Assembly: GCA_027946365.1 (NCBI GenBank)
Contig: JAPEUQ010000003.1
Span: 1,426,001 to 1,490,000 of the forward strand
DNA: 64,000 bases
Reading direction: 5' to 3'
DNA from: Kalmusia sp. IMI 367209
Lineage: Eukaryota; Ascomycota; Dothideomycetes; Pleosporales; Didymosphaeriaceae
Both the position numbers and the translations under genes were made by a program. The notes under the pieces were generated by a model that searched no databases, was not told where the DNA came from, and saw only the letters and a program-made list of their open reading frames with translations. Below, in pieces: positions 33,160-43,256 of this stretch. How positions within the stretch are numbered: position 1 is the first letter of the stretch; each line of letters begins with the position of its first letter.

Positions 33160-34614
33160 TTAGAAGATTTGCGCGGCGGCAGAGATGGAGATAGCTGTTG
33201 TGTGGAGTTCATGAGAGAGAGTATCCCTCTTGTACTGTTGCGGAGCTGGCGTCTCCTCTACGGCGGATCCGGCCAGATAGCCTATGGTAGTCGTCTCAAT
33301 AGGCACTACAACGACAGCCGGGTTGGTCATGGAAGATGGTGTTACTATCGAGTAACCTTCTGTGGTGGAGCTCAGGATTCCGCTAGAAATAGGGGAGGTG
33401 AGAGATGAAGAATTGGCGCTCGCAGTAGGAATCAAGACCCCAGTGATAGACATACTATTGGATGGACCATAGCCATAAGACGTCTTGGTTGCTGTGCTGC
33501 TGGTATCGAATGGTGCTGCTGTTGAGTTGGTAACTGGGAAAGGTAAGGGGGCTGTGGCGTAGCCTGAGGAATAAGGCGGCTTCCTTAAAGTGAGGGCACC
33601 AGAAGCGTTGGAAGGTGTGAGGGGGACCAGCGTGAGGAGGGATGATTCCGCACGAATGCTTTCAGGAGTCGTAGGAGTCGCTATCGGGCTGGTAGAAATG
33701 GTGGCTATCACAATGGAACCGGAGAATGGTTCCTCCGCCGTGGAAGCGGGATAAGAGAAACCCGGGAGAGAGGAGGTTGCATTAGGTTCTAGCAATGAGT
33801 AAGGTATAGCTATCTCTACGGAAGATTCTGGGGATGATACAGAAGCAGATGTCTCTACGCCTGTGGGAACTGTGTAAAAAGTTCGTTCCGAAGTAAGGCT
33901 GAGAATCGACTTAGTCTCCTCAACAGGATAGCCACTAAACTCAGGAACAGAAGTAGGCAAACTATTTGGCTCCGAAGAAGATGGCCTAACTAGCTCCTCC
34001 ACAATCGGAGAGCTCAATCTAGGAGCTGGGGTAGGGATAACATCTCGTCCTGAGGAGGATGGCTCAACGGACTCCTGCGGCTCGCCCTGAGCACTCGAGC
34101 TCGGGTTTTGCTCAGGCTCATCACTAAACGGATATTCACTAGGCACAGAAGCAGGAGTAGAAATAATAGAGCTCTGTATACCTAAAGGTACCGTATAGGA
34201 AGGCGACTCCTCATAATAATCCCCCTCTAAAAGAGTCACGCTGAGGGTTGGCTCTAGCTCGCCATTGAGATACCCATTACCTTCAGAGGCAGGCGTAGGC
34301 AGAACATCCGGCCCGGAGTATCTAACCGGCAAGGAAGAAGCACTCTGTGTAGGTGTAAACGTAGGGACCACGGGAATGGAACCAGTAATAGTGAATATCG
34401 GCTCTGCAGTGCCATTGTGACTGGTTGACTCAGCGACCGGAAGATTGCTATTTTGAAGAGTAGACAGGACGCTTCTCAGAGTAGTGTTCGTGATAGCAGT
34501 TGGGTAGGACATAGTTGTAGTATTGTAGCCATAAGGGTAGCCGCCATGGCGCTTGATAACCGCACCGGTGACAGCTTGGGCAGCGAGGAGTGCGGCGGCG
34601 ATGTGCGAGATCAT
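33160..34614 (-). CDS. secreted Ser/Thr/Pro-rich protein with internal repeats
   Basis: A single exon of 484 aa. The N-terminus MISHIAAALLAAQAVTGAVI is a signal peptide, followed by Lys-Arg at 21-22, a likely Kex2 site, and HGGYPYGYN. The remainder is dominated by Ser, Thr, Pro, Val and Glu, as in heavily O-glycosylated wall or surface proteins. Three imperfect copies of a unit with a head (DVLPTPA at 103, DVIPTPA at 191, NSLPTSV at 217) and, in two copies, a tail YTVPLG/YTVPTG (140, 247) are visible. A second Lys-Arg (QYKRDTLSHE) lies close to the C-terminus. No GPI-type hydrophobic tail or known domain. Possible adhesin-like wall protein or precursor of secreted peptides. Confidence 0.75.
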   Translation of the reverse strand: MISHIAAALLAAQAVTGAVIKRHGGYPYGYNTTTMSYPTAITNTTLRSVLSTLQNSNLPVAESTSHNGTAEPIFTITGSIPVVPTFTPTQSASSLPVRYSGPDVLPTPASEGNGYLNGELEPTLSVTLLEGDYYEESPSYTVPLGIQSSIISTPASVPSEYPFSDEPEQNPSSSAQGEPQESVEPSSSGRDVIPTPAPRLSSPIVEELVRPSSSEPNSLPTSVPEFSGYPVEETKSILSLTSERTFYTVPTGVETSASVSSPESSVEIAIPYSLLEPNATSSLPGFSYPASTAEEPFSGSIVIATISTSPIATPTTPESIRAESSLLTLVPLTPSNASGALTLRKPPYSSGYATAPLPFPVTNSTAAPFDTSSTATKTSYGYGPSNSMSITGVLIPTASANSSSLTSPISSGILSSTTEGYSIVTPSSMTNPAVVVVPIETTTIGYLAGSAVEETPAPQQYKRDTLSHELHTTAISISAAAQIF

Positions 34615-35473
34615 CCTGATTCCGTTTTGCGCAAATTGTGTGGTGATCTAGAATCAAAGTAGTATCGTTGCAGTCAAGCACCCCGTGAGGGCGGTTACAG
34701 ATGCGATATATAGACTAGGAAAGATGGTAGATGAAAAAGGAGTGGTAATCAATCACTGGATAAATGCATAAATCTCCTTTGGCGTTCGGAATAGAAGCAA
34801 AGAGACATCTTTGTCTAATTGATCGAGACAAGGGGGCCAAGCAAAGTGTGGTAACTCGCAGCTTATTCATTGATCAAAGCTCAAAGAAGTCCAATGTTGG
34901 GTGGGAAAGAAAGGAACTCGAGATCGAATGCATGCGCCCCAGCCTTTGTACACAGCGTCAACTATCAGTCTACCTATTTTGGGAGCCGGTGCTTCGTGGA
35001 CCATGTAGGCATTCATGTTACAGCCACTTCATTTCGGATACCAGTAAAACCATGCCAGGATCAAGTGAAGGTATTGAAGGGCAAAGCCATTTTATTGACG
35101 GCGTCACTCTTGGCAGCCTCTTTGACTGTCGAAAGTACCGACAGCTATACTAACTATGGCATGTAGGTGGTGGGATCTGGTAATTCCGGTTTATGCTAAT
35201 CGAGTAAATACAGGCCTGGAGGTGAATGTACGCACCCAGATGACCTATAGAGCTGTTACAATTACAGAGTAAAGGTTTGGACAGCTTTCTCGTGCGAGAT
35301 GGAGAAATTTCGCTCACGAGCCAGAATTTAAGGTAGTCTTCCCTCACGAAAAGTATTCAAGACAGCGTATGAACCAATCGCGGCAAGAAAGCCGCTTTGT
35401 ATTCATGCGCAGGGCATAACTTTTACGTTGTCCTTTTGATTTGGCATTGGTAGGATGAAAGACATTCACACCT

Positions 35474-35998
35474 CTACTTCAGGGCAAACGTTTCCATCTG
35501 ATACGACTTTCCTTCAGCCACATGTTGAACAGCCTGCTCCAAGCCAGCTATATAAGCAGTATTGCCAATTAAGTGATGCCAGTGCCCTTTCTGTCTTAAA
35601 ACCATCCGAAAGCTTATCTCCGAAAGTGCAACAAGCATATCATCACATTGCATACCACCAGGCCCCAACCTCATCAGGTCATCATTCGTAGGAAATAGCT
35701 TTCCGGCAGCCTTTTCATTGTTTTCGCTGAGTCATCAATGAAGTCGCAGTCCTTGCATTTCATGTGGAGTGCAGCCGTAGTTGCCCATTACCTCCGCTGA
35801 GCGCCAGAGCGCGAGCATTATTTTCACAGCTGCTAGTCTTGATGGAAGGTCTCTCGCGAGCAACTCTGCTTGTATTACGGCAACACTTTTTAGCAGCTTA
35901 TTCAACTTCCTGTTCGTTACTGCTGGCGATGTGCCACCTACCTAGAGTTGAAATACAACATAGTACCAAGCGCCGAGGGTGACGGCGCTTTCATGCTG
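35474..35998 (-). pseudogene. possible broken gene with two adjacent in-frame TGA codons
   Basis: One minus-strand frame reads protein-like on both sides of a double stop. The right block (about 35937-35739) gives KLLKSVAVIQAELLARDL and LALWRSAEVMGNYGCTPHEM. Then come TGA TGA, and the same frame resumes as ENNEKAAGKLFPTNDDLM and continues to a stop at 35474. Both TGAs could derive from CGA by C-to-T change. No family recognised and the start is unclear. It could be chance, or an unrecognised intron may skip the stops. Confidence 0.28.
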
Positions 35999-37294
35999 CC
36001 AGAAAGATTATTGATAGAAGCTGTCTTTGCTTCAGGTAGGAACATTGCACCAAAAATATGATGTTTCTTCTACTTACTCAAGCGTATGCGTTCTAGTGTA
36101 TATTAATTGTCGGATGGCTTCTTCAGCATTGAGAAATTCTTTAACAAGAGCAAGAACAGTCGCCTACAGTCCTACTATACGAAGACGATACTATGAACTA
36201 CTGACCTTTACTCTAAATACCTCTTTCTACTTACTTGTCAATTCGGTATTATGGAAGTCTTTATTATATATGTCACGAAATAACCTTTCTCTTACATTCG
36301 GGCACCAAGCAATGCATTAATGTGTGTCAGTGTTGATGTTGCATTTCAAAAAACTCTATGAGGATAATTGTTATAGAGCTAGTTAAGAGCACCGCTTCCC
36401 AAGCTATACTTGTCACACATTCCAATTGTAGTAACAGTCCTTGCTATACACAATGCATTGGTGAGGTCAATCTAAAACATTATATGGACGATCGAGAAGG
36501 TCAGCATTAGAGCTTTTCTTTGTATTAGTACTCCTTCTATAGGATTGATCCTATTTAATTCAAGGCCTTCCCAAATCTTTAACATTGTCTAAGATAGCGA
36601 GATAAGCCATTCATTCCTCCACAACGCTCGAAGTGACCGTTAAAATAGTACAAGTCCTTTAATAGTAGCGAATAGATATTTCCCTCAATGACTAAGGCGA
36701 TAAAGAATATAGCTGTTCAAGCTTGCGTCGTAAGTCTCGGTGAAACCAAACTCGGTATCCTAGAAGTACCACGTAGATTTGCGCTCATTAGGTTCACCGC
36801 GGAAGCTGTCGACCCGTGGGTCATGATGATTTTTGCGCAATACAAACACGAGTGGGCATTTATTTCCTTCTCTCCTTCTTAATCATATTGACCTTCATCG
36901 CGATAGGCGTCCCAACATCGAAATTGTCATCCCTACTTGAAAGCTCATGATTTGGCACACAGAAAACATGTTGCATCGATTCGAAGATAGGTTGGGTCGG
37001 TCCGCCATCTTGGGCTTATGGTTTCCAATCTATCAAGGATTGACAGATCTCGGCTCGTCTTAATACAATGCGAACTTGATGGTGCATCTATCAGCGACGC
37101 AGCCACTACCAGCTGGACCAGTGAGGCAGTCGCGAGCGAAGGCTAGGCAAGCGTGCATGCGGCATGCTTCCGAGAGATAAATGGAGCTATTGTATAGGGA
37201 CGTTCGTTGTTGTCGAAATCTTGTAGCAGAGTGTAGATTAGAAGATGGATGACGTTCTGTTTTATCGGGGTCTCTAATGGTGCCTATTCGGGTA

Positions 37295-37313
37295 AGCGCG
37301 TCGCGAACGCGAC
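37295..37313. promoter_or_regulatory. MCB-like CGCG cluster before POL31
   Basis: The string gcgcgtcgcgaacgcgacc lies about 100 nt upstream of the POL31 ATG and contains a near-palindrome (gtcgcgaacgcgac). MBF-type cell-cycle factors bind ACGCGT-like cores upstream of DNA replication genes; here the core reads ACGCGA, so the match is imperfect. Confidence 0.3.
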
Positions 37314-37406
37314 CTCCGCGTATCCTAACTTTCTCCATCGCGAGAAGTATAATGACAATCTTCCACCCCACCACTTCACCTCCTTTTCTATATTCACTCC
37401 GTAATC

Positions 37407-39112
37407 ATGGTGATGACAGACGGAAACCTGTTGAGGGGTGCACCCTTGTGAGTCTATTACGGACGTAAAGTCACGCATTGTTTGCTAACAAATCCGCAGT
37501 GAAGACCCCGCGTTCCTATCCTCGAGAGAGGCGTCCTCTTACAGACCCCTACATACCTTCGAGTTACCGAAAGGTGCCGAAAAGCACTACCAGCAACAAT
37601 TTGCGGATATGTACTTCCTCCGATTGGCGCAATTGAAGAAGGCTGTCAGGGAGAAGGCACACGAGGCATGGGACGATTTCGAGGTACGGCACTAGGTAAA
37701 TGGCAGAACCTATGCATGCAATGCGTGACATGAGGACTGCACAAGCTTCAGGGCTGGTTTTAACTGATCTTTTCTTCGTTAGTTGGCAGGAGAGACGGCC
37801 AAATACGTGGAACGAGTGCTCGATGTGCGACAAGGCGAGCTCTGCTGGGTCGTTGGGACTGTGTATATGGAGATGAACCTAAAGCCTAATGTGCTTGACG
37901 ACATATCAAAAGAGGTACAAAATATCGCAAAGTCACGGTCTGCTGGTGAAGCTGAAGCTTACGTCCCAACCAGCACTGGATAGCCGCTCCTCCGCTCCGC
38001 GAAACCTACGTAAACCCCACCGGCACAGACGATATGATGCTTGAAGACGAGTCAGGCCGCCTTCGCGTTACCGGTGAGCCTCTACACTCCCACTACGTGA
38101 CCGGGTGTATTCTCGCTGCGCTCGGCACCGAGCAAGCAGACGGCACATTCCAGGTCATTGCAACACAATACGCAGACCTCCCGCGGCAGCCCCAGCGTTG
38201 GGAAGGCGAGGATGGAAAGCTTGCAGTCGAGAAGAAGCCGAAACCGGAACGCGAGAAATCAGGAAAGCTAGCAATAGTCTCAGGACTAGAGATGACCGGC
38301 ACGGAAGACGACGATCTGTCTTTAGATCTCCTGATGGAATACCTATTAGGAGATGCAACAGGACCCCCCAGATCAATCCGAGTCTACAAAGCTCAGTCGC
38401 CTCATAATAGCAGGCAACTCACTTTCGCACGCCTCGCCCATCCTCTCCCGCGATGACTTCAACGCAAAGAAAAGCTCTAAGAGACACTATGGCTACGACG
38501 CCTCCTCCTACAACGCAACCCCCGCCGAGAAATTCGACTCTTTCCTCTCTCAGATCCTACCCGCCCTCCCCGTCACCCTTCTCCCCGGTGAATCTGACCC
38601 CGCCAACGTTGCACTCCCTCAACAGCCCCTTCACCCAGCTCTCTTCCCCCTCTGCAGAGCGTACGCCAATCCTCCCGCGAAATCGAACGAGTCCCTAGAA
38701 GGCCTCGACTCAGTCACAAATCCGTGGGAAGCCGATATCGAAGGCTGGAGGGTACTAGGTACGGGTGGGCAGACGGTGGATGACCTGTTAAAATACGTTG
38801 AGGGTGTGGAGCCGCTCGAGGCCATGGAGATGATGCTACGATGGCGCTGTATAGCGCCGACGGCACCTGATACGCTATGGTGTTATCCCCTTCCAGGATG
38901 ACGATCCGATGATCCTGAGGGACTGTCCGCACGTATATTTTGCGGGAAATAGGAAGAAATTCGAGAGGAAGGTAGTAGAGGGACCGGCAGGGCAGCAAGT
39001 ACTGATTGTAGGCGTACCGAAGTTTAGCGAGACAGGGCAGATTGTGCTTGTGGATATGGAGACGTTGGAAGTCGAGGTTCTAGAGGTTGGGGTCGTGCAA
39101 CCGAGCTCGTAG
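37407..39112 (+). CDS. POL31: DNA polymerase delta subunit 2 (with two apparent 1-nt frameshifts)
   Basis: Exons 37407-37447, 37500-37683, 37783-37914 and 37974-39112. The product is the B-subunit of replicative polymerase delta in the nucleus, an inactive phosphoesterase plus OB fold (PF18018, PF04042). Seen: YFLRLAQLKKAV, the OB part DESGRLRVTGE, the phosphoesterase part SRLIIAGNSLSHASP, TLLPGESDPANVALPQQPLH and DCPHVYFAGN near the end. The last exon changes frame twice: in a run of six C (38364-38369) and a run of four C (38887-38890). Conserved sequence continues on both sides, with one base too many each time. Counting one base less at each gives 497 aa, the family length (about 490). 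No usable intron exists at either place. Sequence error is the simplest reading. Confidence 0.9.
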
Positions 39113-39354
39113 TGATGCCGCTGGGTTTGAGGAAATGAGATGAAACGTCTTGCTAGTGGTAAGATTCATTTCATTGAGCGCTAGATGAGGTGAGGTGGTA
39201 TGATACCCATATATCGCACTTCGTTCAACGATAAGTCTATTGATAAATCTAAGCTTCACACAACAATATTCACTATACTCCATCAAACTCATTCTGTGCA
39301 TTTCTCGCCAATCATATACCCACATAACTACACTCGACTCCCAGATTGTTTTGA

Positions 39355-40573
39355 TCAAACTGCATCCTTAATCTCTTTGTCTACCTGTCCCTGATCCATA
39401 ATAATGATGCCCTTCCCCTTCATCTTCCCGCTCTCAGCCAACTCAATCAGCTTCTCCATCTCCCTCAAGCCTTTGAAAACATTCGCGTTCACCGAGATAC
39501 CATGCTCGGCAACGAGCTGGAGCATGTCGCGCGCTTCTTTGGCGGAGCAGATGAGAGAGCCACGGACGCGGATGTCGCGGAAAATGAGCTCGGTGAAGGG
39601 AATGGTAACATTCTTTGGCTGAGGGTGGTGTCAGATACACAATTGCATAGACATTGTAGACGGAAATCAATGGGTTCAGACCATACCTGTGCAACCTGAA
39701 TCACCGTCCCATGCATTCTCGTAATGGCGCAGCTCGTCGCCGCCGCCTTCTCCGCATCACTCACATTCACCGTTGCCGCAACCCCTTCTCCATTGGTAAC
39801 CTCCTTTACCCTATTCACGACCTCTTCATTCCCTGTCCTCGCATCGACAACAACATCCGCACCCCCTTTCCGTGTCAACTCCAGCCCTTCGTCTCTTGCA
39901 TCAACACCCACGACGCTTAGTCCTAACGCTTTCGCAAACTGTATGCCCAAGTGTCCTAATCCTCCGCCTGACCCTACAATAGCAAGCCACTCACCCTTCT
40001 TTAGTCCCGCGAGTACAATCCCTTTATAAACAGTACATCCCGCACACGCCATTGGCGCGGCCGTCTCAAAGCTTACCTTATCAGGCAACCTCGCCGCCCA
40101 CCGCGCATCGATTTTGGCATACTCCGCAAAGAACCCGTCCGCCCCTTTGACACCACAATAACTCGCATTCGTGCAATACTGGCTGTAACTCTCCGGGCCG
40201 AGACAGTCGGCGCAGGTGCCGCACGGATGATATATGATGCCGGCCATTACGCGGTCGCCGACCTTGAACGTATCGACAGAGGAACCGACGGCAACGACGG
40301 TGCCGGCGCCTTCATGGGAACCCGTACAGGGGAGAGATGTACCCATTATGCCATGCTGGACCATGAAGTCGGTGTGACACAGGGAGGCGACGGCGACGCG
40401 GATGAGAAGGTCGGATGGGGCGAGGGAGTTGGAAACAGGAACAGTGTTTATCTTGTAGGGCTCGTCAAACTTTGAGAATTAGATGCTTGAGCGTTGGTTA
40501 CAATGAGGGGAAGTGGGTGTACTTCTACGACTTGTGCGGCTTGCATGCTGTCTGGTATCTTAATTGAAGCCAT
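39355..40573 (-). CDS. zinc-dependent alcohol dehydrogenase (Adh1-type)
   Basis: Exons 40573-40523, 40469-39687 and 39618-39355 give 365 aa. The protein is a medium-chain NAD(P)-dependent dehydrogenase. Seen: SLCHTDF (catalytic zinc Cys), GSHEGAGTVVAVGSSV (zinc motif; Ser replaces Gly of the usual GHE), GDRVMAG, the structural zinc run CGTCADCLGPESYSQYC, CAGCTVYKG and the Rossmann loop VGSGGGLGHLGIQFAKALG. VGVDARDEG after the loop carries Asp, favouring NAD. The pattern resembles fungal cytosolic Adh1/AlcC-type enzymes that interconvert ethanol and acetaldehyde; other alcohols are possible. A first exon of 51 nt precedes the fold. Confidence 0.93.
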
Positions 40574-40867
40574 GGTGTTGTTGAAGACGGCTTTGAGAAC
40601 GGCCAGCCGACGGTTTTTCTTGTGGTTTGCTGAGGTGTGGGAGAGGAGACTTCTTGCAAGCCAGCAAGTTTGAGTACAATGTCGAATACAAGGGCGGCCA
40701 TGATGTATTTTAACTTTCCAAGAGGTTTCTCCGAGGTGCAACACTGTTCCAGATCTCAAGCTCCGTGACGCAATCTGGTTGGCTGAAATAGACACTCATT
40801 CGGAAAGAGTGGTGACGTTGTTTCTGCTATCTCCGCAGCGTGACACTAGTGCGGGGATCATTTAAGT

Positions 40868-42752
40868 CTACGCCTCCGGTACTCCTTCTGTCGCTAGCGC
40901 TGCTAGCTGTGCGGCACTAGGGCAGGGATCATTCCATACTTTATAGGCGGACTCCTGCTTCAGCTTCTCTTTCAACTCTTCCGCTAGTAATATTGCTTGC
41001 CTCGTTCCGATCTTTCGAGCGATAAAGAGTAGCTGATGAACAACGAATTCTGTAAGCTCTGGGCCATAGTCGCTTCGTCCGACTTCGTACAGCGGACCGA
41101 TAAGATGATCCAACCCGGTCGCCTTGAAAGGTTCCAAAAAAGTGTCTTGGGGATGAATCGTAAACTTTTTGTGGTGCAAATCGACAGAATCTACGCCCCC
41201 CTTCAAGCCCTCCTTGACCTGGTGTGGGAAAGCGACTTGGCCCGTAAGCTGAGGGGTCGAAGCGCAAATGGCTAAAATCTGGGTCCGAATGACTTCCTCG
41301 CAAGTTTTGATATGCGCTTCTGCATCTTCGACTGAAAACAAAGGAGGATAATGTCGTAGACCTTTGTTGACTTGGATGCGCAAGATCTTGAAGAGACGCA
41401 CCCGGCAAGTCCTAAGAATGTTCCACATGCTAACCACCCATGAGTTCAGGTAGATATGGTAAAAAGTACCGAAAACGTGCTCTGCAGGCTTATCCATGTA
41501 CACAACCTCATATCTCCAGAGAGTTTGCAAAAAGAAATGCATGCTGTCCAGTTCGTGGACGAGTTTTAGCACATCGGACACAACAGTCACTGGATTTCCG
41601 GCTGTATTCTGCATGACACTGATGGCTTTCGTAAGAACTTGGACCTGATGCTCCACTCCTTCTCAAGTCAGTAAATTCCAACGAGGTGAGAACAGGTACC
41701 TGGGGGTCCTTGGTACGTGGAATAAACAAGGCTCTTCATGCTTTCAAGAAGTCAAGCTGACAGCAGGATTCATGATGTTATATAGGAAGTACATACCGTG
41801 AGTAGTATAATCTTTCAGGTTTATCAGAACTTGATATAGCGGTACTATGTTCTCTGGTATCGGAATACCGATCTCTATGCCTGCATTTACAACGGTTCTG
41901 TAATATTGCACGAAAATTTGCCTGCCGAGTGCGGTTTTGAATTGCTGTGCTCCACGGAGATGTAACAGAGTGCTTGCGCCTTTGAGATGCTGCATCCATG
42001 CATGCAATGAGTGCTTCTCAAACATAACATTCTCATACACACCAAGAAGAATCACGGAGACGATTGTGTCATCTTCATATAATTTCTTTGAGTCACCTAG
42101 CGCTTTGTTGGTCGATGCTAGAGCGAGGGCGTAGTGTTCATGAGCTTTCTCCATGACGGCTTCAGATTTGGTTGCTGTAGCAAGTGTGGCTAGGCTAACC
42201 GCGTACGTACTACTTTTCACGGATGGGTCGACTTCAGGGCCGCTTAGCATTTGGAAGAGCCACTGATAATTGCCTCTCAATGCAATAGAGGGTTGCATAA
42301 GGTTGTTGGCAGCAAAGAATCCAAGTGCCTGATCTTCGATCGAGGAAATTAGTGGTTTTATGGGGCTTACCGGACGTGACACGGTCAAAGCCGTCTCCCG
42401 CGTCTGTGAAAATGTCGCAGACTCGCTCGTTAAGCTCTTAGATTTCGGTCTTCTCGTTTGATTCTTCTTTGGGATCGACGACATCTCTGGTCTCTGCTTT
42501 GGAAGCTCTTTATATTTCTTTTGCGCCTTGTTCATAACTGCGCTGTTTTCGTTCTTGAACATCATCGAGAGCGGATCTCGGTAGCCGTGACATTCTTTCT
42601 CAACTCTGATGCATTGCGAGCACGATGGCCTTTTGAGGTCACACTATCAACAAATCAATAATTCTGTAAGACTGGTTTCGATATGTTTCTACCTTGACTT
42701 TCCTGTCTCTGCAATTTTTGCATCCCTTTGAAGGCTTGCCTACGTTAGGCAT
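40868..42752 (-). CDS. Zn2Cys6 fungal-specific transcription factor
   Basis: Exons 42752-42693, 42643-41793, 41740-41700 and 41658-40868 join to 580 aa. The zinc cluster has all six Cys at 11, 14, 21, 28, 31 and 38 (C-x2-C-x6-C-x6-C-x2-C-x6-C), starting GCKNCRDRKVK and split by the first intron. A basic linker (KKYKELPKQRPEM, QTRRPKSKS) follows, then a long helical region of the fungal-specific factor type (PF11951-like: LGVYENVMFEKHSLHAWMQH, LKGASTLLHLRG). The factor acts in the nucleus; its targets are unknown. The third exon is 41 nt and the last intron only 41 nt, so that part of the model is less sure. It lies next to the alcohol dehydrogenase and beta-glucosidase genes, but no link is shown. 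Confidence 0.88.
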
Positions 42753-43256
42753 CGTTTGAGACAGCAAGGTGACGCAATCCGAATCATGCAAAGCACAACG
42801 TCGCCCCTACCAAGCTAAGGACGGAATCGTGCATGTCAGAGGAGTGGTATCTGTGTCTTTAGATGTCTAGTGTGATAGGTGGGTGGCAGAGTGTCGTGAC
42901 GATCGCATTTCTGAGTTGAAATCGTATGAATGGCCCGACTCGGATCCTTCCGTGAGCTGCGCACGCGCCACCTATCTAGGCTGGAAATAGTATGGGTCTC
43001 TCTGGGTTGACCAACAACGAATGAAAGCTTCCAGATCGCTAGCTTATAGAAAATGAAATAAGTAACGCAAATAAGGCTACTACGAGTGTTTACGGAAGCG
43101 GTGAATGTTAAACAGCTGAAGATGATTCATTGACGCAAGATGGTGAGTGCCTCGATTAATAAGGCGTTCTGATGAGACAATGTAAGCTTTTATTGGAATG
43201 TTAAATTCTGCCTTACCACTACAGCTGAGTAAGATGCAAGTATTTGTCATCTACAT
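42753..43256. other. intergenic region
   Basis: About 500 bp upstream of the Zn2Cys6 gene and downstream of the beta-glucosidase gene. No gene or clear element. Confidence 0.4.

Larger units (their letters stand above)
34615..37406. other. gene-poor, AT-rich region with a decayed frame
   Basis: 2.8 kb between the secreted protein and POL31. The 35.9-36.7 kb part is markedly AT-rich with many TA steps. A broken minus-strand frame (35474-35998) is listed separately. No transposase, reverse transcriptase or terminal repeats were recognised, although a decayed element is possible. Confidence 0.45.

Noticed and set aside
37060..37374. Minus-strand frame with five Cys near its end, opposite the POL31 promoter
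   Set aside because: Spacing does not match CHCH or other small Cys families, and no signal peptide is present.
34615..37406. Transposable element in the AT-rich region
   Set aside because: No terminal repeats, target duplications, transposase or reverse transcriptase residues were found by eye; only composition hints at decay.
38876..38897. Use of a 17-nt GT...CCAG intron to explain the second POL31 frame change
   Set aside because: Far too short for spliceosomal removal, and the residues it would remove (CYPFQ region) are conserved in the family.
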